Shown here one piece after another: positions 25,920 to 35,056 of a DNA stretch of 64,000 nucleotides. How positions within the stretch are numbered: the first letter of the stretch is position 1; the number at the start of each line of letters is the position of its first letter. The notes beneath the pieces were generated by a model, which did not search any database, was not told the origin of the DNA, and worked only from the letters and a program-made list of their open reading frames with translations. The position numbers and the translations under genes were made by a program. Source of the stretch: Tilletia caries (taxonomy: Eukaryota; Basidiomycota; Exobasidiomycetes; Tilletiales; Tilletiaceae); contig JALUTQ010000028.1 in NCBI GenBank assembly GCA_032718865.1, positions 1,116,001-1,180,000 on the forward strand, read 5' to 3'.

Positions 25920-26031
25920 ACCAACTGGCCCGTTCTCTGCCATCTCTTGGCCCCTGCTCAGCCATCCTGTGGCCCCCCTCACACCATCTCCTGCCCGGTT
26001 ATTTTGCAATCATTTAGCCGGAACCTAACCC
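25920..26031 (-). repeat. Right terminal inverted repeat of the KDZ transposon
   Basis: Inverted partner of the left TIR. It overlaps the region just upstream of the transposase start, so it may contain its promoter. Followed directly by CGAAGATC. Confidence 0.82.
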
Positions 26032-26039
26032 CGAAGATC

Positions 26040-26730
26040 GAAGATGGAAGCGTCCAAAAGGGAAAACACCCACAGGTCGCAAATAGCACATTCTTTACCC
26101 TTGACACGTTGCGAGCTGCGCGCGCGACGAAATCGGCAAGTGTCCATATCCCATTATTTGCTTTCGAACCGCAGCAGGTTACTGGTTAGTGCCGCCTACT
26201 AGTGGTAAGTAGATAGTAGTAGTTAGGTGTAGAGAACAATAAAAATAGAGCGACACTTGCTTTGGAACTTATTAGCAAGGAAGGACGAGGATGGCATTTT
26301 ATTACAGGTAGGCACCGCTGACCGCGGGAATAACTATGAAATATATGATATGAGTATATGAGTAGTAAGCTAGTAGCACAATAAGACGGCAGTGGAGCGT
26401 GAGAAAGAAGTAAAGAACTAATGTTGGTGCTCTTGTATGCATTGATTGGACCCTTTGGACCTCATCTTGATTGATTAATTAATTATTAATTAATCATGTC
26501 TACTTCGCATCGGCCGTCGAGTGACGAGTCGTCCGCCGCCGTAATTCCTGCTTTCACTACATACTACATAATTCTAGTGATGTGCTTTTAGAAAAGAACA
26601 GGGCTCGATAGAGAAAGGGTCTGGGAAAAGGAGGGGGTGTGATAAGGAGCGCTTGAGGCTTTTGAGGCCCAGTTTGCTGTTTGAGGCTTGGAGGCCTCAA
26701 GCCTCAAATCCTCGCAGCCTCACATCTCAA
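26040..26730. other. AT-rich intergenic DNA, no gene
   Basis: No coding signal. A TTAATTAA palindromic stretch lies near 26475-26495. A GGCCTCAAGCCTCAA inverted-repeat cluster is at 26650-26730. Confidence 0.5.
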
Positions 26731-27270
26731 TCAATACTGCCACCAGTGGGGTTGTTTTAAGCGACTTAAAAAAAACTTAAAACAATGTTTCAGGGGAATT
26801 TTAGAATTTCATGAAACGCACTTGCTTTCAAGCTGTTTTAGAGTTTCCTAAGGCATTTGCACTTTTCAGCACCCAAAAAAAACCATGATCTGCCCCATGC
26901 AAATCGCTCCTGTTTTTAACATTGTGTTCTAGAGTGCCTAAAACAACGCAGCAGTGGTGTTGCCACGTGACCTTCAGTCACGTGGAATTTTTTGGCCACC
27001 CAGAAATCGCTCATACAGAGCAAACGAGCAGAACGACGAACCAAACAAAGACGCAACATCGACGTTTGAGGCGAATTTTACGCGAGGGAGGTGGTTGGAC
27101 GTTGCTGAGGGCACCGTGCTGTCGTGGGAACGCGCTTATTTCCGCAAACCGACAAGGCGGCGACAGCCGCCCTTTGATGATTGATCATTCTTTGATCATT
27201 CTTTTCTTACGCGCGATCGCGTTGTAATTGGTTATATTGGCAGGCAAAACAAGGCTGTCATCAACCAACT

Positions 27271-27351
27271 GGCACTATAGTCCAGCGGTTAGATCTCTGA
27301 TTCGAATTTGTGCTCAACACAGGTTCGAATCCCTCCTCTTGCTTCTTTTTT
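27271..27351 (+). other. tRNA-like Pol III promoter boxes (SINE or tRNA relic)
   Basis: TAGTCCAGCGGTTAG resembles an A box and GGTTCGAATCC is a perfect B box. They are correctly ordered and followed by a T6 run at 27345. The T-arm and acceptor stem do not pair, so this is not a functional tRNA. A tRNA-derived short element is likelier. Confidence 0.4.
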
Positions 27352-27496
27352 GCTGCCCTTTTTTTTTCTAAGTTAGAAAAGTCGGTGCCCAGGTTAGAAG
27401 GAGACCGGTTAGGGTTAGTGGGTGCGTGAGCACCCGTTAGAAAGTCCTTGGAATATCTTATGTTTTGGGCAGAGAGACAGGTTAGAGCGGGGGGGT

Positions 27497-27520
27497 CTGG
27501 GGGGGCGGCCGCCCCCCCAG
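27497..27520. repeat. Perfect 24-bp GC palindrome
   Basis: CT, seven G, CGGCCG, seven C, AG reads identically on both strands. No function is evident. Confidence 0.9.
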
Positions 27521-27774
27521 GTCCGTGCGCTTGGTTTCCAGCGGAAATAGAGCTTAGTTTTAAAACGCCGAAGCGCCGAGATTTGAGGAAATAAGTGCGT
27601 CCCTGTCGTGGGGGTGGTGGCAGACTGCATGCAACCAAGGGAGCGAGCCAGCTGTGCGAGGGCAATTTCAGAGTCTCAACAAACTTTAAGCTCATCCGTT
27701 TTAGGATCTTTTTTAGTGATGTTTTAGGACCACGAAAAACGGAACCAATCCAGAATTTTTACGGCAGCTAAAAC

Positions 27775-28052
27775 TGTAATGGCGATCCTGTATAGGAAGC
27801 CAGTAAGCAGCAACCAGTGCAAGCAGTGAAGAGTGAAGAGTGAGTAAATGACAAGGAGAAAGAACTAAGTACAGGGGACGAGGTCGACAAGGGTAATGAT
27901 GAGAGCGAGGGAAAAGTGTGACGTGGGAAAAGTGGAGAGAAGTGGAGGTGATGTTGCTATGCAGCTGCGCGAGAAAGGAGTGAGAGAGAGATAGAAAGGG
28001 AAAAGATAAGATAAGGAACACGTGGCGTAGCCACGAGCTGCCTGCCAGCACA
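27775..28052 (-). repeat. 3' LTR of the FHA-carrying element
   Basis: 278 bp, TG...CA. It is identical to the other LTR except one G/A difference near 27981. Confidence 0.9.
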
Positions 28053-28228
28053 TCCCCGCACCGAAAAGACGACTGTCCTCAGTCGTGATGGGGTAGGAAC
28101 TGCAGCGGCTGTGGGCGAAGGACAGCACAAGAAGGGAAGCGCAAGGAAATCATGAGTCATAGAGTGATGAGGAACGTGCGGCTGGTGAGAAAGAGTGCGA
28201 TGAGGTTTGCAGTGTGGAAGTCGGGAGG

Positions 28229-29764
28229 TCAACGGAGGCGGATGGGAGCCATGTGTTGACGTGGAACCAAATGCCAAGATGCCGGGAGTAGCGGGATCTC
28301 CGTGGCAAGAGTCGATAGATGTTGGAAGAGGCTGGAAAGCTGAGCCGAGAGGAAGGCAGATGCGGGCCAGTGCGATGACGACGGTGAAGGAGAAATGTGA
28401 GATCGTGACGATGATGAGGAGTGACAGGGCGGCATCGAAGTGACGGAGGTGATGCCTGACGCACGCCTAGATGGTGATTCAGAGCATGGGGAGCCTTGCT
28501 TGACGAAAAGCACAGACGGGCGCTGCGCATAGGTGGATAGCACGGGGTAGCAAGACGCCGGGCCCAAAGCAGGTTGTTGTGCCTGCCCGCAACCGCTGAG
28601 CGCGTCCTCGACGCGCTGCATCGCGACATGGGCGGTCCGTAAGCGAAATTTGCGACCACTGTCTACTGCTGGAGTGTCAATCGGAGGGGCAACGAGCGAC
28701 GCCATCGGCAGAGATTCAGTCGAAGGATTGCACAACACGTCTTGACGAAGCAGGACCCACGCCGACCGAAGGCGCGCCAGAACAGAGTCAACGGACGCGA
28801 CACGCGAGTCGCGGAGGGAAGTGGGCAATGATGATCTCGATGTGGCCTGTGCTGTGGGATCCGAAGAAGGGGAATACGGCGAAGATGGCAGCACCGGAGA
28901 AGTGTTTGCAGCGTTTGTGGCCGGAGGTAAGTTGGGGGTCGGTTGGGTATCAGCGGCGAGTACCGAAGTCGGTACCGAGGTATGTTTTCGGATCGATGTG
29001 CCGCCACTGACCGATTCCGCACTCGCAGGGACACGATCTCTGCCGGATGTGTTCAACGTCTGTGGTTCCACGCCGTGCATCACCCCTCCGACCTCATCAC
29101 AGCTCGTGGAGCGAATCCCCGGCGTGCTGACGAAATCCCCGTACCGGAATGAGACAGCAGAAGCGAGTGACGGCCCCGACGTCGAGGGAAGGGGTTCAGA
29201 GTGCAGGCGCGTGAGAAGGCGTGTTGTTGTGACCGTACAAGTACTGAAGGTGAAGGCGGCGGGGAGACGGGAAGAAGGTGGGGAGGACGCGTTGTATGTC
29301 TGCGACATGTCATTCAGACATCTGGTCATGTCGTCCGTGGTAGTGTACGCTGGGCCGTGGCGTGAGGGAGTGAGGGTGTATGGGCCCGGCAACTGAGGTG
29401 TGGCGGAGGACGAGGAGAGAAGGTCGACACGGAACGAACATCGAGTCTGGTAGTCGGAGCCGTGAGGTCGAGCGAGCTCGAGAATATCGTTCTGCAGCAG
29501 TATGTGTGATGCATCTGGGCGGAGAACACGACCATTGATGCGAGTGCTGCTGCGTTGGCCGTGATGGCAGATGCGGAAGCTACCGTGAGAGAAGGTGATG
29601 CGTACATGGTCGTCCGGAAATGTAGCTGAACCGGGAGGGTTGAGGATCGAAGAGCGCTCTACGGTGAAATAGCCTTCCTCGGTTGAAGGCCAGGATGCTG
29701 TGGGGCCGGCGGTCTTGTGGACTAGAGGAATAAGGTGGAAGTGAAAGAAGAACGAGGGGGCCAT
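28229..29764 (-). CDS. FHA-like domain protein inside the LTR element
   Basis: A single uninterrupted 511-codon ORF. Near the N terminus (about residues 30-120) it reads like a diverged forkhead-associated (FHA) phosphothreonine-binding fold: a beta-rich stretch, FRICHHGQRSSTRINGRVLR, then HILLQNDILELARPHGSDYQ and a TRCSFRVDL strand. This is close to the GTFLN...DGDVLQLGVDYQ...YRCVKMRIEL pattern of basidiomycete SMAD/FHA proteins. The canonical Gly of the SSxxH/GT motif is not clear, so phosphopeptide binding is uncertain. The rest is Ser/Thr/Pro-rich low complexity with one short helical block (VDSVLARLRSAWVLLRQDV). It occupies the place of gag-pol, in sense with the LTRs and without introns. 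A host gene captured through RNA is the simplest reading. Confidence 0.65.
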   Translation of the reverse strand: MAPSFFFHFHLIPLVHKTAGPTASWPSTEEGYFTVERSSILNPPGSATFPDDHVRITFSHGSFRICHHGQRSSTRINGRVLRPDASHILLQNDILELARPHGSDYQTRCSFRVDLLSSSSATPQLPGPYTLTPSRHGPAYTTTDDMTRCLNDMSQTYNASSPPSSRLPAAFTFSTCTVTTTRLLTRLHSEPLPSTSGPSLASAVSFRYGDFVSTPGIRSTSCDEVGGVMHGVEPQTLNTSGRDRVPASAESVSGGTSIRKHTSVPTSVLAADTQPTPNLPPATNAANTSPVLPSSPYSPSSDPTAQATSRSSLPTSLRDSRVASVDSVLARLRSAWVLLRQDVLCNPSTESLPMASLVAPPIDTPAVDSGRKFRLRTAHVAMQRVEDALSGCGQAQQPALGPASCYPVLSTYAQRPSVLFVKQGSPCSESPSRRASGITSVTSMPPCHSSSSSRSHISPSPSSSHWPASAFLSAQLSSLFQHLSTLATEIPLLPASWHLVPRQHMAPIRLR

Positions 29765-29884
29765 GGTGATTAATGGAAGAGGGCAATGGACAGTGGTAAA
29801 GGTGAGAAGGAAAGGGAAAAAGGAGGTTGTGGGTCACTCTACCTGCGTCGTTCGCTCAGTAGAGAAGAACTCCTCTCATCACCA

Positions 29885-30162
29885 TGTAATGGCGATCCTG
29901 TATAGGAAGCCAGTAAGCAGCAACCAGTGCAAGCAGTGAAGAGTGAAGAGTGAGTAAATGACAAGGAGAAAGAACTAAGTACAGGGGACGAGGTCGACAA
30001 GGGTAATGATGAGAGCGAGGGAAAAGTGTGACGTGGGAAAAGTGGAGAGAAGTGGAGGTGATGTTGCTATGCAGCTGCGCGAGAAAGGAGTGAAAGAGAG
30101 ATAGAAAGGGAAAAGATAAGATAAGGAACACGTGGCGTAGCCACGAGCTGCCTGCCAGCACA
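29885..30162 (-). repeat. 5' LTR of the FHA-carrying element
   Basis: 278 bp, abutting the primer-binding-type sequence at 29872-29884 (read on the minus strand). Outer flank AAAAC. Confidence 0.9.
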
Positions 30163-30621
30163 AAACACTGCGATTCTAGGGGGTGTTTTAAACCCTCTAA
30201 ACCGCCACCCAAGGTGGCAGTGCAAATCTCAAAGTCGGCCCTCATTACTCATTCTAACATATAGGTTTTGGAAATTGGAGGTGGGAATTTGGGCTGCTAC
30301 ATATATAGGCGTTGGGACCTGCATGCGGGCAAACATACATCAGTATCGTCAAAAAATGAATTCGACTCCGATCGAACCGAACGCGTCAACGCCTTAACCA
30401 CATTTATACGAGTCCTATATATACAAAGCTGAGGTGACTTTTCCGGCCTGCCGCGGTTGTAATGGTTTTGTAGTCCGGCTGCCACGTGCTTGCGGCGTCG
30501 CCGCGTGGCATGTTACAACGGTGGATCGGGTCATTACAAATGGCACTTGCTCACCAAGCAGGTGTCCGTTGTTGGATATATGCATCATCCATGACACTTG
30601 GGTCGAGACTGGTCTCACCTT

Positions 30622-30660
30622 TTAGTATAGTGGTAGAATGTTCATAACATCCGTGTCCAT
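30622..30660 (+). other. tRNA A-box-like fragment
   Basis: TTAGTATAGTGGTAGAATG resembles the D-arm half of a tRNA (Asp/Gly type). No B box or cloverleaf follows, so it is at most a relic. Confidence 0.25.
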
Positions 30661-30729
30661 CTCTCTCCTCTGAGCTTCGCAGTTCGTTCGCCACGCGGAT
30701 GCTTCGCAGACCGCAGTGACCGCGCCTTC

Positions 30730-31575
30730 TGCTATACTCTCATCTCACTTCCGAACGCGCATCTCATTTCGCCGTTCTTCTCAGTTCCCTCACTTCGCGA
30801 CCAAACGGTGAGGCGCCCATCCTGCATGCGCCGCGCTGGAAGCGAAATGCTAATCGTTCGTCTCATCTCCACCCCTCCGCGTTCATACAGCACTCTTTCC
30901 CGCGCAACCAATCGGTGAGCCGGCTGTCCGGCTTCAGCCTGCTTGCGCCGGCACTCGGCAGTGCCGCGCGCTGGATGCGCAAATGCTAATCGTTCAATCC
31001 TTCGTCTCATCTTCTTCCCTCCGCGTTCATACTTCATGCAGCTCTTCTTTCGCCGCAAGCAATCGGTGAGACTGCTGCTCGGCTTCAACCTGCAATCTGC
31101 ATGCGCCGCGCTGCGTGCGCAAATACTAATCGTTGATTCGTTCGTCTCATCTTCATGCATCCGCGTTCATACAGCTCTCATTTTGCCGCAACCAAGAATC
31201 GGTGAGCCGTCAGGCGTCAGGCGTGAGGCGGCCAATACGCTCCAGCATGCATGTGCGGTGTGCCCCGCTGCATGCGTGAAGACTCATCGTTTCTCCCCTT
31301 TTGTTTCTTCCGCGTTAATGCAGCTCTCATTTCGCCGCAGCTCACAATCAATCGGTGAGGCGGCGGTGCTGCATGCGCTCCGTTGGATACGCGAATGCTA
31401 ATCGTCCCACGTCCGTCTCATCTTCATGTTTCATCCCTCCGGGTTCCTGCAGCTCTCATTTCGCCGCAAACAATCGGCGGAGCGGCCATCCTGCCGCAGC
31501 CTGCAGGCTGCATACCGCAGACGTCGCGGTGATAGCGCAAATTCTAATCATTCTCTCATTTTCTTTTATCCGCGA
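30730..31575 (+). repeat. Diverged tandem repeats (about 130-145 bp units) upstream of Helitron 1 ORF
   Basis: About six diverged units share GCTAATCGTT, CGTCTCATCTTC, CCGCGTTCATAC, CAGCTCTCATTTCGCCGCAA and CAATCGGTGAG in the same order. Units begin near 30848, 30981, 31124, 31265, 31393 and 31540, plus a partial unit before them. No ORF spans them. They directly precede the Helitron ORF start at 31594 and may be part of its leader or promoter. Confidence 0.75.
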
Positions 31576-31593
31576 TAGCATGCCGACGCAGCC

Positions 31594-31867
31594 ATGCCTC
31601 CGCAAGACAACGCAGAGTATCTACAAAATCTTCGAACAGCCAGAAAACAGAAGGCGCGAGAGATGCCGGACGATGAGCAGCAGCAACGGCGCGACGCGCG
31701 GAACGAAAGGGATCGTACCAGAAGAGCGTCTGCGTCCGCCCTTCGTTCTCCCTCCGTCTTCACGTCCTCCCCCCCGGCACAGTTCACCTTTCCCGTTTAC
31801 GTCCACCACGACAACTCAGCCCACGTTCTTCTCACATCAAATCTTTGTGCCCATCGCGCCTTCCAGC
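31594..31867 (+). CDS. Helitron 1 Rep-helicase, N-terminal exon piece (interrupted)
   Basis: Starts at ATG 31594 (MPPQDNAEYLQN), with a basic, glutamine- and arginine-rich segment and then a Ser/Pro-rich stretch. It is cut after 31867 by element A copy 1. Undoing the 12-kb inversion places the minus-strand sequence ending at 45141 directly after it: both flanks carry the octamer CTTCCAGC (31860-31867; reverse complement at 45134-45141). The frame then continues into an SSEAGPSSHRLRIL segment. This piece has no recognisable domain of its own. It is the probable N terminus of the Helitron protein, followed by one or more introns near 44.8-45.0 kb before the Rep domain. Confidence 0.6.
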
Positions 31868-33041
31868 CAGAGGTCGGCATGGGTTAGGTATTGGGTATTT
31901 GGGGTCCCATACCCATACCCGTGGGTATACCAATTTTTCTGACGGGGCCCATACCCACACCCAAGGGTATACCTATAATATACCTAGGTATACCCGTGTA
32001 CCCGCTTACAAAATCTTACGTAATTTTTTTTTTGCCTGTATCAAAGCATGATAGCGTTCTTAAGGTTGTTCATGACGTTCCAGAGCGTGAGCGGCGCTGC
32101 AGCCGGTGATGTGTGAGGTTCGGTCGAATATTGTCATGATATCAGAGAAGGTGGGAGAATTCGTCTAAAGCACAGAAATCTATGGACGCTGAGAGATGCT
32201 AGGCCCAGCAGTAGTCGCCGTATTTGGTAAGCGTGGGAAATTGGTGGATATGCGTAAAAAAATCTAAATAAACTCGTGCGTAAGTTTGCTGAATTTACGT
32301 AAGCGGGCTCAGTGGGAGCTCGGAGCCTATAGTTGCTTCAGGATCCTGAAGCAACTCGAAGCCTGACAAAATCACGGAAACTGCCCTGACGCGCCAACAG
32401 AAGACGAGACCGAGTAAGAAACCAGGCCAGATCATGCCAAGCAGCAAGTAAAGTGCACACATGCTGTAATTGCAGGAGTTATTTGAAAGAAAAGGATGGT
32501 TGTCAAGGTGTGAGCAGATTCTCAGTAGGAGCTCGGAGCCTTAAGTTGCTTCAGGATCCTGAAGCATAGCATAGGCCCTAAGAAACCAGCAAGAACTGGC
32601 CTGGGGCGCCATTACACAACGGCAACGACCGCAGTACCATTCCAGGGCCCAGAGCGTCATGGGCTATTGAAAATGCTTCATGAAAATGCCTCAATGCTTT
32701 CAGAAAGTACCCTCGCGTTTACCCGGGTATATGTGGGTATACCTAGGTATAAACAGGCGTGCCTGAGAATTCTGAGTTCTTACGGCAATCATTTGAAAAT
32801 AGGTATAAATCACACAGAAGAACCTGCGAATGATGTTGGGTCACTGAGCCACTCAGAGACCGTAACTGGCAAAAAATCAGCCTAGGTATGGGCCAGGTAT
32901 GGTGGGTATACGCGGGTGACGGGTCATACCCACATACCTAACCTCGTGGGTATGGCGGACCCCATACCCAATACCGTACCCATACCCACAGGGTAGGTAC
33001 TAAGTATACCCAAGGTGTACCCATACCCATGCCGACCTCTG
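31868..33041 (+). mobile_element. Element A copy 1, hAT-like non-autonomous transposon (recombinant)
   Basis: The TIR CAGAGGTCGGCATGGGT at 31868-31884 is inverted at 33025-33041. It is 1174 bp with no transposase, and rich in GGTATACC-like and ACCCATACCC repeats. Its flanks do not match each other (CTTCCAGC left, CCAGCAAC right). They match those of copy 2 crosswise, so this copy is a hybrid formed by recombination. Compared with copy 2 it has about 210 extra bases, bounded by a repeated AGTTGCTTCAGGATCCTGAAGC segment. Confidence 0.88.
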
Positions 33042-34946
33042 CCAGCAACCCCATCACTATTCCTCAAGTCCAACCCGCTCAAGTTGCCTTCCCTTCCGCC
33101 ACCGACGAACACCTTACTGTGGTTGCTCAAGAAGTCCGCAGTTTGGCCGACGTCGTGTCCTCAAGACTGGACGGCATCAACTCTCGCCTCGGTGACATGG
33201 AGCACTGGCGTCGAGATCTCTCCGTCGTTCCAGACACGACCCAGAACCCCCCTCAGCCCTCTCGCTCCGAGCACCAAGCTCAGTCGTCGACCCCGGCTCA
33301 ATTCAACATCTCCTCGGGTCGACCCGCACCGTTCGTGACGGTCAACCGACCCAATCGGGCCCCCGGTTACGTCCCCCCTCATCTCGTCACCGCCCAACGT
33401 GCTGCTGCCGCACTGGGATCTCCGGTTCCGGCTCCAACTCGCTCGCCGCCGTCTGACGACGCTGTGTCGCCCCAGGTCCGCACCTTCCGGTCCTTGGCTC
33501 GGGAGGAGAAGATCGTGTTCCGCCGCGTTCTGGAGCGCATGGGCACCACAATACGGGACTTCCTGGACACGGTCGATGATCAGGACTTGGGTATCACGGA
33601 CCAAGGATCCGTCGACGAGCAGTTGCTGCTCCACAACCCGGCTCGAACTCCACTTCTCGAGTCCATAAAGGTCGCTCCTGACGCAGCCTCGACCGGCGAC
33701 AACAACGTCGGACAGGAACACGTTGTCGAGTCCGCCGTCCCCATCAAGGTGACTCCGGCCACTGGGTCCAACACGTTCCCCATCGGCCCTGGTCGCCCAT
33801 CTCTCATTGCTTCCCCGGCCTTGTTCTCGGCTCCGGCTGCCGCCCAGAACCCCGTCGTCAACAGCACCGAGGCCATGCTCCCCACGGCGTCGGCTACCAC
33901 CACCGACCCTCCCACAGGTGGCCCTGTGCGCACGATGTCCTGCAAGCAGGAGTTCTTGGGCTCGTTCGCCGGCGAACCAAACCGGTTGGAGGCCTTCCTG
34001 AGTCGGGTCCGGGACGTCATCAGGTCTGACCCCTCCCCTCAGTGGACGGCCGCCGTCCTTCGTGCGCTGCCCATCGCCTTGACTAGCGACGCTGCAGTCT
34101 GGCACGAGGGCCTTTCCGACGCTGAAGCTGCCGGCCTCACCTCTTTCGCTCGATGGGCAACGGTGATGCGAACATCATTCCCTGTCAACGCGGCTCAGCA
34201 ACGTCGAGAGGCTCGGAACAGGAAGTGGGTGCCTGCCACCGAGTCGGCGGCCGCCTATTATTTCCACAAGCTTCGAGAACTCCGTCAAGCCTTCGGCTCG
34301 GAGCAACGCGAAGACACGCTCGTCACCGACATCAAGGATGGGTTGCCGACCACCATGATGGCGATGCTACGCATCCCCCGGGACGAACCCACACTCGAGA
34401 ACTTGCGACACGAGTTGGGCGAGTGGGAGGCCGGAGGAGTCCTGGCGCGATATGTACCGAGTTCCGCTCCTTTCCCGGACGAATCTTCTCGCCGGAACGC
34501 CGCCTGCTTCCGCAAGAACGTTTGCGACACCCTCGACCATGGTGCGCTCCGTCCCGACACCATCTGTTGCGGCTCCCAGGATCAACCCTGGCACACCCGC
34601 GACAGCACCGCGTGTCACTCCGTCCGCTGCGGGACCTCAAGCGCTCTCCGCCCTTGCTGCTTCGTACGACCCCGCTCGCGTCATCCCCGCCGGCAATGGA
34701 GAACCCCGCCGATACCGCCCGCCTGGCAAGGACACGGCTATGAAGCTGTTCCAGCCGTGCACGAAGTGCGGGGGGGATCATTTCAACTTTGAGCACACAC
34801 ACCTTGTGCCCCAGTTGCGAACCATGCTGGCCGACGATGACGACTACCCGGAGTACCCGTACGAGGATGGTACCGCGGAGGATCAGGTGGACGGGGCAGG
34901 AGTTCAGGAGGAACACCAGGAGACCTCCGACTTCTCCGTGAGTTAG
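33042..34946 (+). pseudogene. Gypsy gag (5' end displaced, frameshifted)
   Basis: The real gag start lies at 46161 on the minus strand (MNSADDAASSHPDL...). About 19 codons later element A copy 2 was inserted, and the inversion carried the rest here, resuming with PITIPQVQPAQ. A gag-type helical domain follows (KQEFLGSFAGEPNRLEAFLS, then AVWHEGLSD, FARWATVMRTSFP, YYFHKLRELRQAFGS). The frame shifts between about 34440 and 34520. The downstream frame carries a zinc-knuckle-like CTKCGGDHFNFEH, close to the CCHC nucleocapsid motif but ending in His. It ends with an acidic tail at 34946. The displaced start and the frameshift make this copy non-functional. Confidence 0.8.
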
Positions 34947-35056
34947 GCCTGTGCAGCACTTGCCCTGCCTTCTCCCAAACATTCCCAGATCAGTTCCGAT
35001 TCTCATTGTCCCTTTTTGTTTTGTAGCTCTCCACGGAGACAGGCCTTGCGCCCTCC

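Larger units (their letters stand above)
20729..26031. mobile_element. Complete KDZ-superfamily DNA transposon (5.3 kb)
   Basis: Both ends carry matching inverted sequence. Left 20729-20840 (CGGTAAGG..., then AAATAACCGGGCAGGAGATG) equals the reverse complement of right 25920-26031 (GGGTTAGG..., AAATAACCGGGCAGGAGATG). The inner 85 bp are about 90% identical and the outer 30 bp more diverged. Directly outside are identical octamers CGAAGATC (20721-20728 and 26032-26039), a perfect 8-bp target duplication as expected for KDZ elements. Inside are two convergent genes whose stop codons overlap at 22550-22553: an accessory gene on the plus strand and the transposase on the minus strand. Confidence 0.85.
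27775..30162 (-). mobile_element. Non-autonomous LTR retrotransposon carrying an FHA-like ORF
   Basis: Two 278-bp direct repeats (27775-28052 and 29885-30162) differ at one base that I can find. They have TG...CA ends and are flanked by the perfect 5-bp duplication AAAAC (27770-27774 and 30163-30167). On the minus strand the 5' LTR is 30162-29885. It is followed at once by a primer-binding-type sequence TGGTGATGAGAGG; the 3' LTR is preceded by purine-rich CGGTGCGGGGA. There is no gag, protease, RT or integrase inside. The only long ORF (28229-29764) runs in the element's sense direction. LTR start, primer site and purine tract match those of the Ty3/gypsy element at 33-46 kb. Confidence 0.88.
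26731..30225. mobile_element. Candidate hAT-like TIR element hosting the FHA-LTR element
   Basis: The left end reads TCAATACTGCCACC and the inverted right end TTTGCACTGCCACC. Similarity is weaker for about 20 more bases (TTTTAAGCG against TTTAGAGGG). The flanks share ATCTCAA (26724-26730 and 30226-30232). Removing the LTR element inserted at 27775-30162 leaves about 1.1 kb with no ORF. TIR imperfections and the 7-8 bp duplication make this plausible but not proven. Confidence 0.4.

Noticed and set aside
27271..27345. Functional tRNA gene
   Set aside because: A and B boxes are present, but the T stem has only two pairs and no acceptor stem forms. Kept only as a tRNA-like relic.
32667..32885. 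72-codon ORF that also occurs at 45298-45516
   Set aside because: It is part of repeat element A (present in both copies) and has no domain. Not a separate gene.
31868..33041. Copy 1 of element A as a 5-bp-duplication transposon (CCAGC on both sides)
   Set aside because: The pentamer is a chance overlap of two different octamers. Cross-matching with copy 2 gives two perfect 8-bp duplications instead.
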